From contig NZ_RFFK01000002.1 of assembly GCF_003696305.1 (NCBI RefSeq), forward strand, positions 372,001 through 436,000: DNA of 64,000 bases, written 5' to 3'. Below the pieces are notes generated by a model. That model searched no databases, was not told where the DNA came from, and saw only the letters and a list, made by a program, of their open reading frames with translations. Within the stretch, counting starts at the first letter, position 1. Each line of letters begins with the position of its first letter. Positions 29,049 through 41,783 of the stretch are shown piece after piece. The position numbers were made by a program, and so were the translations under genes. Source of the DNA: Pseudomonas sp. AOB-7. GTDB lineage: Bacteria; Pseudomonadota; Gammaproteobacteria; Pseudomonadales; Pseudomonadaceae.

Positions 29049-29633
29049 TCAGTAGTAGGCGTTTTCCCGGTTGCTGTGGTCGGTCACGTCGCGCACGCCC
29101 TTGAGTTCGGGAATGCGCTCGAGCAGGGTCTTCTCGATGCCTTCCTTGAGGGTGTAGTCGGCCTGACCGCAGCCCTGGCAGCCGCCGCCGAACTGCAGCA
29201 CGGCGATGCCTTCGTCGACCACGTCGACCAGAGTCACCTGGCCGCCATGGCTGGCCAGGCCGGGGTTGATCTCGGTCTGCAGGTAATAGTTGATACGCTC
29301 GTTGAGCGGACTGTCCTCGTTGACCATCGGCACCTTGGCGTTCGGCGCCTTGATGGTCAGCTGGCCGCCCATGCGGTCGGTGGCGTAGTCGACCACGGCG
29401 TCTTCGAGGAAGGGCTCGCTGACCGCGTCGATCCAGGCGGTGAAGCTGGCCAGGCCGACGGCGGTGTCTTCAGGCTTCTGCTCACCCGGCTTGCAGTAGG
29501 CAATGCAGGTTTCCGCATAGGACGTGCCCGGCTGGGTGATGAACACGCGGATGCCGATGCCCGGCGTGTCCTGCTTGCTCAGCAACTCGGCCAGGTAGTC
29601 TTCGGCGGCTTGGGTAATGGTGATGGCGCTCAT
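29049..29633 (-). CDS. nfuA: Fe-S biogenesis protein NfuA
   Basis: A 194-residue protein with an N-terminal degenerate A-type scaffold domain (about 1-100) and a C-terminal Nfu domain carrying the cluster-binding CxxC (C152, C155 in [12 protein letters not shown]). NfuA carries a 4Fe-4S cluster between two subunits and delivers it to target enzymes, especially under oxidative stress. The start [14 protein letters not shown] is the usual one; the open frame runs about 20 codons further up without support. It is followed by a terminator on its 3' side and has an inverted repeat upstream. Confidence 0.95.
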   Translation of the reverse strand: MSAITITQAAEDYLAELLSKQDTPGIGIRVFITQPGTSYAETCIAYCKPGEQKPEDTAVGLASFTAWIDAVSEPFLEDAVVDYATDRMGGQLTIKAPNAKVPMVNEDSPLNERINYYLQTEINPGLASHGGQVTLVDVVDEGIAVLQFGGGCQGCGQADYTLKEGIEKTLLERIPELKGVRDVTDHSNRENAYY

Positions 29634-29719
29634 GGCAACTCCTCGCAAACATGGGCGCAGTGTACGCCAGTGCGTTGCGCGGTTAAAGCCCAAGCAAATT
29701 AGTAGGAATTAATTGCAGC

Positions 29720-29752
29720 TATGGCGACCGCCGGGATTGGTTGGTCGCCATA
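29720..29752. repeat. Inverted repeat between cti stop and nfuA start
   Basis: TATGGCGACC (29720-29729) pairs with GGTCGCCATA (29743-29752), a perfect 10-bp stem with a 13-base loop, about 30 bp downstream of the cti stop. It has no T tract. It may end cti transcription without a classical U run or act as an operator for nfuA. Confidence 0.45.
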
Positions 29753-29780
29753 GGTGGGTGCCGAGCTGACGAAGCCCAAG

Positions 29781-32057
29781 CTACAGGTTCTGGTAGCGGT
29801 TCATGTCCAGCACGCCGGCCTCCAGCGGCTGGGTCTCGCGGATATGCTCGGCCAGGTCGTGGAAATAGCGCCAGAACTCGGGGTGGCTGCGGCGAATGCC
29901 CCAGCGTTCGACGATGCGCTCGAAGGCCTTGGCATCGGCGGCGCGCTCCATCTGCGCGACGAACGCGTCCATCTCCTCGGCCTTGAGGCTGAACAGGAAG
30001 TTCGGGTAGCTGCTCAGCACTTCCGGGTAGATGGTCAGGCTGTCCAGGCGCGGCTGGTAGCGCAGCTCTTCGCCGAGCATGAAGGCCACGTTGCTGTGCG
30101 CACGGTTGCGCAGCAGGCTGTAGACCTCGCGCGAGCCGTCGCTCAGCTCGACCCGCAACAGGGTCGCCTCCGGCAGTTGCTCGATCACCCGCAGGCCGCC
30201 GGCCGGGCGACTGGCCAGGCGCGCCAGCGCCTGCTCGGCGTGCTGCAGCTCCGCCGCCAGCCCCTCACGGTAGCAGCGTGCGCCGGTGCAGCGGTTGATC
30301 GGGTCGGGCCGGGCATTGAGCTTGGCCAGGCGCTGCAGCAGTTGCTCGGCGAACTGGCGCTTGGGATCGCCGCCGTCCAGCGCCAGCGCGCTGGGCGTGC
30401 GGTGGTCGACCGCGGTGTAATCCAGCCACATCTTCAGCTTGCCGCTGTTCTGGTACCAGTCGTCCAGGTAACCCTTGCGCGCCTGGGCCGGCAGCAGGCG
30501 GAGGAAGTTGACCTCGGCGCCGTTGCGGATCAGATCGAAGTACAGGCGGGTCTGCGCCTGGTGCGAGACGTTGCCGAACACGTCGAAATTGACCACCAAC
30601 TGGTAGTAGGTGCGCTCCAGCAGCGGGTAGTCCATCCACCAGAGGGTCTGCGGGATCTCGCCGAGTAGCCCCTTGCGCACCGAGGCGCTGTCGTGCTGAC
30701 GGAAGATCGACAGCAGCGCGTTGTCGTTACCGCTCCAGATATGCGCCCAGTCGGCCGGCGGCGCGTCGGCGTAGGCGTCCTTGCGCAGGTTTTCGTAGTG
30801 GTTGCGCTTGTCCCGATAATTGCGCCACAGCCCGGGCAGGTCGCCGATCTCGTCGAACTGCCCGGGCATCGCCAGCAGCGGCGTGGCCTGGGCACGATAG
30901 TCGGCATCGGTGATATAGAGGTCGTGCTGCGGGTCCTGGAACAGTGTCCAGAAATTGTCGCGGATCACGTCGGTGGCGATCTGTCCGCGGCACACCGGGC
31001 CGCGAATAAAGGTACGCACGAAGTACTCGGCGTTATCCAGCATGAACTGGTAGCGCGCCCGCGGCGGGATCGCGGCGAAGGTCTCGAAGGGGTTGGCGCG
31101 GCGCTGCGCGCCGTAGCCGGGCACCGCGTCCAGCGGCCAGTCCTCGGCGAAGAACAGTTCCTTGACCCGCGCCAGCTTGGCGCTGCTCAGCGGATAGGTG
31201 ATGTGGGTCTTGTGCACGATGACGCCCTGGATCGGCCACAGGCGATAGTGGAACGCGGTGCCCGGGTCGTCGTTGGGGCGGCGCGTGGCAATCGGATCGA
31301 TGGCCTGGCCGCTGGGCGTGCGCGAGCGCACCAGCTGGAAGAAATGCCCCGGCTCGCCGCCGTCGACATGCAGATGGGCGAGAAACAGGTGCTCGTAGAG
31401 CCAGCGCGACACCAGGTTCTGCCGCGCGCCGGGGGCGTTGAGGAAGGCCTCCCACTCGGCGATCTGCCGACGCTCGGTGGCGTTGGGGTACAGGGCCTGC
31501 TCGGTCACCGGCGCGCCCTGCTCCAGCCATTGCTGCAGGGTGGCGTACTCGGCGTCGCTCAGGCCGGCGACGGCGAAGGGCATGCCGCCGTGAGCATTTT
31601 TCTTGGCATAGGCGGCGAACTCGCCGGGCAGCGGGCAGCTGTTGCTGCGGTTGATGGAGATGTCCAGGGCCTCCGGCAGCTTGGCGCCCGCTTCCAGCGG
31701 TTGGCTGCGCCCCAGTTCCAGCATGCGTTTGAGCAATGCGGCCTGGCCGTTCCCGTCGCCGAGCACCGAGTGGAAATCGCGCTGGCGCCAGGCGGCCTCG
31801 CCCTGGGTATCCAGGTACAGGCGCGAAGTGGCTTGCGCCTTGGCCCGCGTGCCGTCGTACACCGGCTGCTTGCTGGCGCCGCGCATCAGCCCTTCGCCGC
31901 TGCCCAGGTTGAGTTGGCAGGGCGCGTCGTAACAGGCGTGGCAGGCCACGCACTTGTGGGTGAGGATGGGCTGGACGTCGTTCGCGTAGGAAATCGGCTC
32001 GGCCCGCGCCAGACCGGCTGCGAAGGAAAGAACAAACAGGGCAGCGGGCTTGAGCAT
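29781..32057 (-). CDS. cti: Fatty acid cis/trans isomerase Cti
   Basis: A 758-residue periplasmic haem protein (P. putida Cti has about 766). The signal peptide covers residues 1-19 (ending ARA) and a c-type haem site CVACH lies at C36-H40, close to the mature N-terminus. Cti converts cis-unsaturated membrane fatty acids to trans in place, lowering membrane fluidity under solvent or heat stress. The enzyme is constitutive and controlled by substrate access. The start MLKPAALF was chosen at the signal peptide; the frame is open 25 codons upstream. It is divergent from metH with a 152-bp gap. Confidence 0.95.
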   Translation of the reverse strand: MLKPAALFVLSFAAGLARAEPISYANDVQPILTHKCVACHACYDAPCQLNLGSGEGLMRGASKQPVYDGTRAKAQATSRLYLDTQGEAAWRQRDFHSVLGDGNGQAALLKRMLELGRSQPLEAGAKLPEALDISINRSNSCPLPGEFAAYAKKNAHGGMPFAVAGLSDAEYATLQQWLEQGAPVTEQALYPNATERRQIAEWEAFLNAPGARQNLVSRWLYEHLFLAHLHVDGGEPGHFFQLVRSRTPSGQAIDPIATRRPNDDPGTAFHYRLWPIQGVIVHKTHITYPLSSAKLARVKELFFAEDWPLDAVPGYGAQRRANPFETFAAIPPRARYQFMLDNAEYFVRTFIRGPVCRGQIATDVIRDNFWTLFQDPQHDLYITDADYRAQATPLLAMPGQFDEIGDLPGLWRNYRDKRNHYENLRKDAYADAPPADWAHIWSGNDNALLSIFRQHDSASVRKGLLGEIPQTLWWMDYPLLERTYYQLVVNFDVFGNVSHQAQTRLYFDLIRNGAEVNFLRLLPAQARKGYLDDWYQNSGKLKMWLDYTAVDHRTPSALALDGGDPKRQFAEQLLQRLAKLNARPDPINRCTGARCYREGLAAELQHAEQALARLASRPAGGLRVIEQLPEATLLRVELSDGSREVYSLLRNRAHSNVAFMLGEELRYQPRLDSLTIYPEVLSSYPNFLFSLKAEEMDAFVAQMERAADAKAFERIVERWGIRRSHPEFWRYFHDLAEHIRETQPLEAGVLDMNRYQNL

Positions 32058-32209
32058 GGCAACTTCCTTGATGACGATAACGGCGATTCTAGCCAGATGT
32101 CGCCGCCTACAACATGAGCGCAATTCATGCAAAAGGCGCAGGCACTCCAGAACCCTGCAGCTTTGCTATCATCGCGCACCTTTGTTCCCGCTTTGCTCAG
32201 GTAGTTCCC

Positions 32210-35920
<3,711 letters not shown>

Positions 35921-35940
35921 CGCGGGCTCGCGTTGCGTAG

Positions 35941-35966
35941 GGTGGGCAACGCTCTGTTTGCCCACC
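35941..35966. repeat. Hairpin repeat after metH
   Basis: GGTGGGCAA (35941-35949) pairs with TTGCCCACC (35958-35966), preceded by GCGTAG. This resembles the dispersed GTAGGGTGGG palindromic elements common in Pseudomonas intergenic DNA. It lies 20 bp after the metH stop between convergent genes. Confidence 0.45.
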
Positions 35967-36022
35967 GCTGCCTGGCCAATCGAAAACGCCTTGCGCGCTT
36001 TCCGGACTATGCCCGAGCGCCG

Positions 36023-36313
36023 TCAGACCCTGCTGCGTACGATCTTGATCGAGTACTCCATCTGCGGCTTGCGCGTCACGCTGACGGCACGGCGGCTCAC
36101 GGTATCCAGGGTGATGTTCCAGAAACCGCTGCTCGGCACGCGGATCTTCGCCGGGAACTTGATAAAGGCGCCGCCGTGGTAGCTGTGCCGGCCACGGTTC
36201 TTGAAGGCGCGGAAGTTGGCGTCGTTCATCAGTCGGATATTGCAGGGCTGCGAACACTCGATGACCACCAGGTCGCCCTCGTTCAGCTGTTCGCGTTGAT
36301 GGATGAATTTCAT
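36023..36313 (-). CDS. DUF1883 domain protein
   Basis: A 96-residue protein starting MKFIHQREQLNEGDLVVIECSQ, matching the small beta-rich DUF1883 family. The protein is basic near the C-terminus (SIKIVRSRV). It has no signal peptide or membrane helix. The function is unknown. It is convergent with metH and divergent from the exported hypothetical gene that follows. Confidence 0.82.
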   Translation of the reverse strand: MKFIHQREQLNEGDLVVIECSQPCNIRLMNDANFRAFKNRGRHSYHGGAFIKFPAKIRVPSSGFWNITLDTVSRRAVSVTRKPQMEYSIKIVRSRV

Positions 36314-36491
36314 GCGTGCTTCCGGTTGGATCGGGGGCGCGACGATAGCACGAGCGCGCGCCGCGGGCAGCGCCGAGACGACGGGGCGCGCCTGCCCAAG
36401 CGCTGCTAGGCTGATTTCAGCCGCCGCGCCGGAGCCGCGCGGCAAGCACCTTCGGCAAACGCAGCACGTCGCCTCTCGCAGGAGCCCGCCC

Positions 36492-37094
36492 ATGAAGATA
36501 TCCAGCTTCCTTGCCCCCGTTCTCGTCGCCAGCCTGCTACACGGCGGTTATAGCCAGGCCGAGGAGCAGCTCGGCGGCGAGCATGACCGCAGCGAATCCT
36601 TCGAACCGGGCAAGCCCGGCGGCGCGGTGCTCGAAACCGAGGAGGTACACGCCAAGGTCAGTGCCATCGATACCGCCACGCGCAGCTTTACCCTCACCGA
36701 CGAGCAGGGGCACAGCCGCACCCTGCAGGCACCGCCGGAGATGCGCAACTTCGAGCAGCTCAGGGTCGGCGACCAGGTGCGCGCGATGATCGGCCTGGAA
36801 CGCATCGTCCAGCTGCGCGAGCCGGGCGATACCAGCGAAGACGGCGCCGCCGGCATCCTGGCTACCGCACCGGAGGGGGGCAAGCCGGGCCTGCTGATGG
36901 CCGAGACGCTGGAAATCACCGCGGTGATCAAGGCCATGGACAGCACCCAGCGTACCGCCACGTTGCAGTTCGCCGACGGCAGCCAGCGTACCGTCAAGGT
37001 GCGCCCCGACGTCGAGATGAAACCCGAGTACCTGGGCCGCGAGCTGGTGCTGCGCATGACCTCGGCGGTGGCCGTCAGCGTCGAGGCGCAGTGA
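36492..37094 (+). CDS. Exported hypothetical protein with internal duplication
   Basis: A 200-residue protein with a signal peptide (about residues 1-23, ending SQA-E) and two similar halves: VHAKVSAIDTATRSFTLTDE...RTLQAPPEMRN...LRVGDQVRA and ITAVIKAMDSTQRTATLQFADGSQRTVKVRPDVEM...LGRELVLR. Each half looks like a small beta-barrel, of the OB type seen in many exported proteins of unknown role. An AGGAGCC site precedes the ATG. It is 115 bp upstream of the DUF5924-type gene. No enzyme motif was found. Confidence 0.75.
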   Translation: MKISSFLAPVLVASLLHGGYSQAEEQLGGEHDRSESFEPGKPGGAVLETEEVHAKVSAIDTATRSFTLTDEQGHSRTLQAPPEMRNFEQLRVGDQVRAMIGLERIVQLREPGDTSEDGAAGILATAPEGGKPGLLMAETLEITAVIKAMDSTQRTATLQFADGSQRTVKVRPDVEMKPEYLGRELVLRMTSAVAVSVEAQ

Positions 37095-37209
37095 TAGCCG
37101 ACGGCTGAATCGGCAGGCAAGGCCGTAGCGCGGCGCAGTCACGGCCCGGGCTGGACACCCTGGGGAGCGGGCCCTAGCATGCGCGGCCACGCCGTCGTAC
37201 AGCGCCGCC

Positions 37210-38235
37210 ATGAAAATCCTGCTAGACCGCATCCCCACCCTGCTCGCCTGGGTCCGCCGCTACCCCGGCCTGGTTGCCGCCTTCGGCTTCTGCTCGGGGT
37301 TGGCCAGCTTCCTGCTGGTCGAGCGCCAGGCCAATCTGGCCAAGGTGCTCGGCGTGGTGCTGCTGGCCAGCTGGTTGTGGCTGATGCTGGAAAACCTGCT
37401 GCGCGAGCACATCGCCCGGCGTTTCGGCTTCGAGCTGCCGATCCCGCTGCTGCGCTATGCGACGCAGATGATCCACCAGGAAAGCCTGTTCTTCGTCCTG
37501 CCGTTCTTCTTCATCACCACCACCTGGAACAGCGGCCAGTTGCTGTTCAGCGGCCTGCTCGCCGTCGCCGCGCTGATATCCATTACCGACCCGCTCTACT
37601 ACCGCTGGCTGGCGGGCCGGCGCTGGCTGTTGCTGATGTTCCACAGCCTGGCCCTGTTCGCGGTGATGCTGACCGCGCTGCCGATCATCTTCCACCTCAG
37701 CACCCCGCAGAGCTACCGCGTCGCCCTGGTCCTGACCACGCTACTGACGCTGCCGAGCCTGCCCGGGCTGATCGGCTTCGTCGGCTGGCGCCGCGTCGTG
37801 GCCCTGGCCGCACTGCCGCTGATCCTCGGCGCAGGCGGCTGGCTGGCACGCACCTGGGTGCCGCCGGCCACGCTCTGGCTGAACGAGGTGGCGGTGACCG
37901 CCGAGTTCGACGGCGCGCAGCGCTCGCCGGGGCGCTCGATCGAACGCATCAGCCCGGCCCAGCTGAGCGCCGGCGGGCTCTACGCCTACACCGCGATCAA
38001 CGCCCCGCGCGGGCTGAACGAACGCATCTACCACGTCTGGCGCCACGACGGCCGCGAGATCGACCGCATCGCCCTGGATATCCGGGGCGGGCGCAAGGAG
38101 GGCTACCGCGCCTGGAGCCACAAGCAGAACTTCCCCGCCGAGGCCCAGGGCCGCTGGCAGGTGCAGGTGCTTACCGAGGCCGGCCAGCTGATCGGCGTGC
38201 TGCGCTTCGACGTGGCCGACGCCCCCGGCACCTGA
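37210..38235 (+). CDS. DUF5924/DUF2914 family membrane protein
   Basis: A 341-residue protein with about seven hydrophobic helices in residues 15-230 (the DUF5924 part) followed by a soluble C-terminal domain of the DUF2914 type (about 245-335, with IYHVWRHDGREIDRIALDI and WQVQVLTEAGQLIGVLRF). The soluble part probably faces the periplasm. The function is unknown. It ends 15 bp before the RlmN-type gene and likely shares its transcript. Confidence 0.8.
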   Translation: MKILLDRIPTLLAWVRRYPGLVAAFGFCSGLASFLLVERQANLAKVLGVVLLASWLWLMLENLLREHIARRFGFELPIPLLRYATQMIHQESLFFVLPFFFITTTWNSGQLLFSGLLAVAALISITDPLYYRWLAGRRWLLLMFHSLALFAVMLTALPIIFHLSTPQSYRVALVLTTLLTLPSLPGLIGFVGWRRVVALAALPLILGAGGWLARTWVPPATLWLNEVAVTAEFDGAQRSPGRSIERISPAQLSAGGLYAYTAINAPRGLNERIYHVWRHDGREIDRIALDIRGGRKEGYRAWSHKQNFPAEAQGRWQVQVLTEAGQLIGVLRFDVADAPGT

Positions 38236-38250
38236 TAGCATCCGCGCCCC

Positions 38251-39279
38251 ATGCAGCTCGCCGACCTGACTCAACGCCTCGCCGCCCTTGGCGCCAAACC
38301 CCAGCACATCGGGCGGATCACCCGTGCCTGGCTGCAGGGCAAGGCGCTGGACACCGGCACCAAGCACCAGAAGACCGAGAACTTCCTGCCGCTGTCCGTA
38401 CGCCAGGGCCTGCCGGCGCTTGCCGCCGACCTCGATAAGCTGGCCCGGCTACGCTCCGAGCACCCCGGCGCCGACGGCTCGGCACGCCTGCTGGTGGAGC
38501 TGGCCGACCAGCAGATGGTGGAAAGCGTGCTGCTGCCGCGCGATGGCCTGTGTATCTCCAGCCAAGTCGGCTGCGCGGTCGGCTGCGTGTTCTGCATGAC
38601 CGGCAAGAGCGGCCTGCTGCGCCAGCTCAGCAGCGCCGAGATGGTCGCCCAGGTTGTCCTCGGCCGGCGCTTTCGCCCGGTGAAGAAGGTGGTGTTCATG
38701 GGCATGGGCGAGCCGGCGCACAACCTCGACAACGTGCTCGAGGCCATCGACCTGCTCGGCACCGAGGGCGGCATCGGCCACAAGAACCTAGTGTTCTCCA
38801 CGGTGGGCGACCCGCGGGTGTTCGAGCGTCTGCCGCAGCAACGCGTGCGCCCTGCCCTGGCGCTGTCGCTGCACACCACCGACGCCGAGCTGCGCCAGCG
38901 CCTGCTGCCCAAGGCGCCGCGCATCGATCCCGAGCAGTTGATGGAACTGGGCGAGGCCTACGCCCGCTGCATCGACTACCCGATCCAGTACCAGTGGACC
39001 CTGCTCAAGGGCATCAACGACAGCCAGGAGGAAATGGACAACATCCTGCGCCTGTTCAAGGGCAAGTTCGCCGTGCTCAACCTGATTCCCTACAACAGCC
39101 TGGAAGCCGACGACTACCAGCGCCCGGACGGCGAGCGCATCGTGCAGATGGTGCGCTACTTGCACAGCCGCGGCGTGCTGACCAAGGTGCGCAACTCGGC
39201 CGGCCAGGATATCGACGGCGGCTGCGGCCAGCTGCGCGCCCGCGCCAGCGAGCTGATCCCGCTGCGCCGGGTTCGCTGA
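38251..39279 (+). CDS. RlmN/Cfr-family radical-SAM RNA methyltransferase
   Basis: A 342-residue radical-SAM enzyme. The 4Fe-4S ligands are C108, C112 and C115 (CAVGCVFC). The two cysteines used in the RlmN mechanism are also present: C101, spaced seven residues before the cluster as in E. coli C118, and C325 near the C-terminus (DIDGGCGQL), equivalent to E. coli C355. It should add a methyl to an adenine C2 or C8. It is shorter than true RlmN (about 380) and lies away from the usual ndk-pilF-ispG context, so it is probably the second, uncharacterised Pseudomonas paralogue. The RNA target is unknown. Confidence 0.85.
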   Translation: MQLADLTQRLAALGAKPQHIGRITRAWLQGKALDTGTKHQKTENFLPLSVRQGLPALAADLDKLARLRSEHPGADGSARLLVELADQQMVESVLLPRDGLCISSQVGCAVGCVFCMTGKSGLLRQLSSAEMVAQVVLGRRFRPVKKVVFMGMGEPAHNLDNVLEAIDLLGTEGGIGHKNLVFSTVGDPRVFERLPQQRVRPALALSLHTTDAELRQRLLPKAPRIDPEQLMELGEAYARCIDYPIQYQWTLLKGINDSQEEMDNILRLFKGKFAVLNLIPYNSLEADDYQRPDGERIVQMVRYLHSRGVLTKVRNSAGQDIDGGCGQLRARASELIPLRRVR

Positions 39280-39340
39280 CCCCGCCCGCAGGGTGTCGCC
39301 GGGCCGCCTAGGCCGCGTGCACCAGCAATCGAAGCCCTCC

Positions 39341-40747
39341 TCAACTCATCAGACGTTCCATGCGCTCAGCTACGGCCTGCGCCAGACGCCGGCGCCAGGC
39401 CGGGCTGTGCGGATTGGCCAGCACCCGATCCTCGTGGACGAAGCTGCGGATGATGGCGTTATAGCCGAGCCAGCGGCACGGCTCAGGCTCCCAACGGCGC
39501 AGGCGGGAAATCGGGCTGTCGGGTAGCACCCAGGGCTGGCGCAGCAGTTCGCTGTCGCGACCGAGGATGAGGTCGGCCAGGGTGCGCCCGCCCAGGTTGC
39601 TGGCGCCGACGCCCTCGCCGCCGTAGCCGCCGGCCAGGGCGATGCGCTGCTTCAGGTCGCGCAGCATATGCGGCTGGAAGCGCCGCGCCATGCCCAGGTT
39701 GCCGCCCCAGGCGTGGCTCAGCCGCACGCCGCGCAACTGCGGGAACAGCTCGCCCATCAAATAGCGGCGTAGGCCCAGTTCGTCATCGCTGAGGTTGAAG
39801 TCGCGGCGCAGGCGGCCGCTGAAGCGATACCCGCCGCGCGCGCCGAACACCAGGCGGTCGTCGCGACTGCGCTGGCCATAGGTGACCTGGCGACTGAACT
39901 CGCTGAAGGCCTGGCCACGCTGCAAGCCAATGTCGGCCCAGACCTCCGCCGGCAGCGGCTCGGTGGCAATGATCAGGCTCTGCACCGGCAACTGATGCCG
40001 GCCCAGCGGCGGCAAGCCGGCGGCGTATCCCTCGATGGCCGGCACCACCCAGTCGGCACGCACGCTGCCTTGCGCGGTGCGCACCAGACCGGGCTGCCAG
40101 TCGATCACCGCACTGCGTTCGTAGAGCTGGACGCCGAGCGCCTCGACGCAGCGTGCCAGGCCGCGCACCAGCTTGGCCGGATCGATGGTGGCGCAGTGCG
40201 GGCTGTACAGCGCGCCGTAGGCGTTGGCCAGGCGCAGTTGCTCGGCCAGCTCGCTCGGCGCCAGCCAGCGGTAGTCGTCCTCGCCCAGGCCGAGCGCGCG
40301 CAGGCCGTCGAGGTACTCGCGCAGGCGTACTTCCTGCTCGGGATAGCGCGCCGCGCAGTAGAGCACCCCGCCCTGGCGCAGGTCGCAGTCGATACCCTCG
40401 CGGGCCACCACCTGCGCCACCTCGTCGGGAATGCCATGCAGCAGATCGAAGGAAGCTTTGCGCTCGGCGGCAGGCAGGCCCGCCAGCAGGCGATCCTCGC
40501 CGAGCAGGTTACCCATCAACCAGCCGCCGTTGCGCCCGGAGGCGCCGAAGCCGGCGGTCTCGGCCTCCACTATCGCCACGCGCAGCTGCGGCGCCTGGCG
40601 CTTGAGGTAATAGGCGGTCCACAGCCCGGTATAGCCGGCGCCGATGATCGCCACGTCCGCCTGCAGATCGGCCTGCAGGCGGGGTCGCGCCTGCAGCGGA
40701 TCGTCGATTCGATCCATCCACAGACTGATATTGCGCCAGGGATTCAT
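39341..40747 (-). CDS. FAD-dependent amine/amino-acid oxidase (DAO family, PuuB-like)
   Basis: A 468-residue flavoenzyme of the DAO (DadA/PuuB) fold. The FAD-binding Rossmann motif GAGYTG lies at residues 36-41, followed by VEAETAGFGASGRNGGWL, and the C-terminal FAD contact GGYGGEGVGASNLGG is present. Relatives oxidise gamma-glutamylputrescine or other secondary amines, producing an aldehyde and H2O2. The N-terminal PW..SLW segment is also common in the PuuB group. The ATG has a GGAGG site. It is followed upstream by an AraC-type regulator gene in the same direction, which may control it. The substrate is not known. Confidence 0.85.
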   Translation of the reverse strand: MNPWRNISLWMDRIDDPLQARPRLQADLQADVAIIGAGYTGLWTAYYLKRQAPQLRVAIVEAETAGFGASGRNGGWLMGNLLGEDRLLAGLPAAERKASFDLLHGIPDEVAQVVAREGIDCDLRQGGVLYCAARYPEQEVRLREYLDGLRALGLGEDDYRWLAPSELAEQLRLANAYGALYSPHCATIDPAKLVRGLARCVEALGVQLYERSAVIDWQPGLVRTAQGSVRADWVVPAIEGYAAGLPPLGRHQLPVQSLIIATEPLPAEVWADIGLQRGQAFSEFSRQVTYGQRSRDDRLVFGARGGYRFSGRLRRDFNLSDDELGLRRYLMGELFPQLRGVRLSHAWGGNLGMARRFQPHMLRDLKQRIALAGGYGGEGVGASNLGGRTLADLILGRDSELLRQPWVLPDSPISRLRRWEPEPCRWLGYNAIIRSFVHEDRVLANPHSPAWRRRLAQAVAERMERLMS

Positions 40748-40844
40748 GCACGCCTCCGTCATCGATCGATGCCCCAAGGCTAGCGGCACGGCTCAGTAGC
40801 TGTCTTGCGTGCGGACCCGCGCGGAAATCTGCTAGAGAGCACGC

Positions 40845-41705
40845 CTAGAATCTGCTGCGCGTCGGCCCTGCTGCGTTAAAAACGGGCTCTAGCTCGCCAG
40901 ATCCTGGATGGGTTCTAAGATAGGCCTTCGGCGACAGCCCGGTATGCCGCTTGAAGCAGCTGTAGAAGGCCGACAGCGAGTTGAAACCGGCGGCGAAGGC
41001 CAGCTCGTCGATGCGCTTGAGGTCGCTGCCCGCCTCCAGACCGGCGAGCAGGTGCTGCAGCCGGGCGCGACTGACGTAGCGGTAGAAGCTCTCGCCGAGC
41101 ACCTGGTTGAGCAGATGGGAGATCTGGTTGCGGCTGTAGCCGGTGGCCGCCGCCACCTGCTGCAGGTTCAGCTCGGGATCGAGAAAGGCTTTGCTGCGCT
41201 GGAAATAGTCCTGCAGATCCTGCGCCAGCTGGCCGAGCTGACGGGGCGACAGACCCAGCCGGCTGATCGCTGGGCGCGCACCGACCGGCTGGTCGGCAGG
41301 GTTCGCCTCGCGCACCAGGGTGGCGTACTCGTTGATGCGCCAGATCAGCCCGTCGCGCACGGTGATCGCCTCGCCGGTGCGGAACGACACCAATCCCGCA
41401 CCGCCCTGCAGGCTGGTGCGGTACTGGATGAAGGCGGTGTGGCCATCGATGCGGATGCGGTCGAGATGCTCCAGCACCTCGCCGGGGTGGCGCGGCAGGT
41501 TGCTTTCAACATAGCCGCGCAGCTCGGCCAGGCGCATGCAGCGCTGCTGGTAGAAGTCGTTGTACTCCACGTCCGGGTGGTACAGCGCCAGCACCGCCTC
41601 CAGGTCGCGCTGCTTCCAGCTCAGGTGATAGCGCAGGACAGTCTCGCGGGTGCGCGCGGTCTGCGCGGCGTCGTCGGGGAAATTATCGTCGAACATGGCG
41701 GGCAT
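40845..41705 (-). CDS. SnoaL-like domain fused to AraC-type DNA-binding domain
   Basis: A 286-residue regulator. Residues about 15-130 match the SnoaL/NTF2-like cone fold (RYHLSWKQRDLEAVLALYHPDVEYND, then FIQYRTS and VRDGLIWRINEY). Residues 165-275 are an AraC-type double helix-turn-helix (VAAATGYSRNQISHLLN and ELAFAAGFNSLSAFYSCFKRHTGLSP). The cone domain probably binds a small hydrophobic or polyamine-like ligand in place of the usual cupin. It lies 97 bp upstream of the FAD oxidase gene, same direction, so that gene is a likely target. A second possible start (MFDDN) lies 9 bp inside. Confidence 0.83.
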   Translation of the reverse strand: MPAMFDDNFPDDAAQTARTRETVLRYHLSWKQRDLEAVLALYHPDVEYNDFYQQRCMRLAELRGYVESNLPRHPGEVLEHLDRIRIDGHTAFIQYRTSLQGGAGLVSFRTGEAITVRDGLIWRINEYATLVREANPADQPVGARPAISRLGLSPRQLGQLAQDLQDYFQRSKAFLDPELNLQQVAAATGYSRNQISHLLNQVLGESFYRYVSRARLQHLLAGLEAGSDLKRIDELAFAAGFNSLSAFYSCFKRHTGLSPKAYLRTHPGSGELEPVFNAAGPTRSRF

Positions 41706-41783
41706 CGTTTCAGGGGCGCCGTGCAGCTTGCCCGATTCGCCCCTGCCAGCCTAGAGGGCGATTCCAGGGGCCCCTCGCGCGGG

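Noticed and set aside
32058..32209. A cobalamin or SAM riboswitch before metH
   Set aside because: The gap is only 152 bp, shared with the cti promoter, and no B12-box-like segment or terminator stem is visible.
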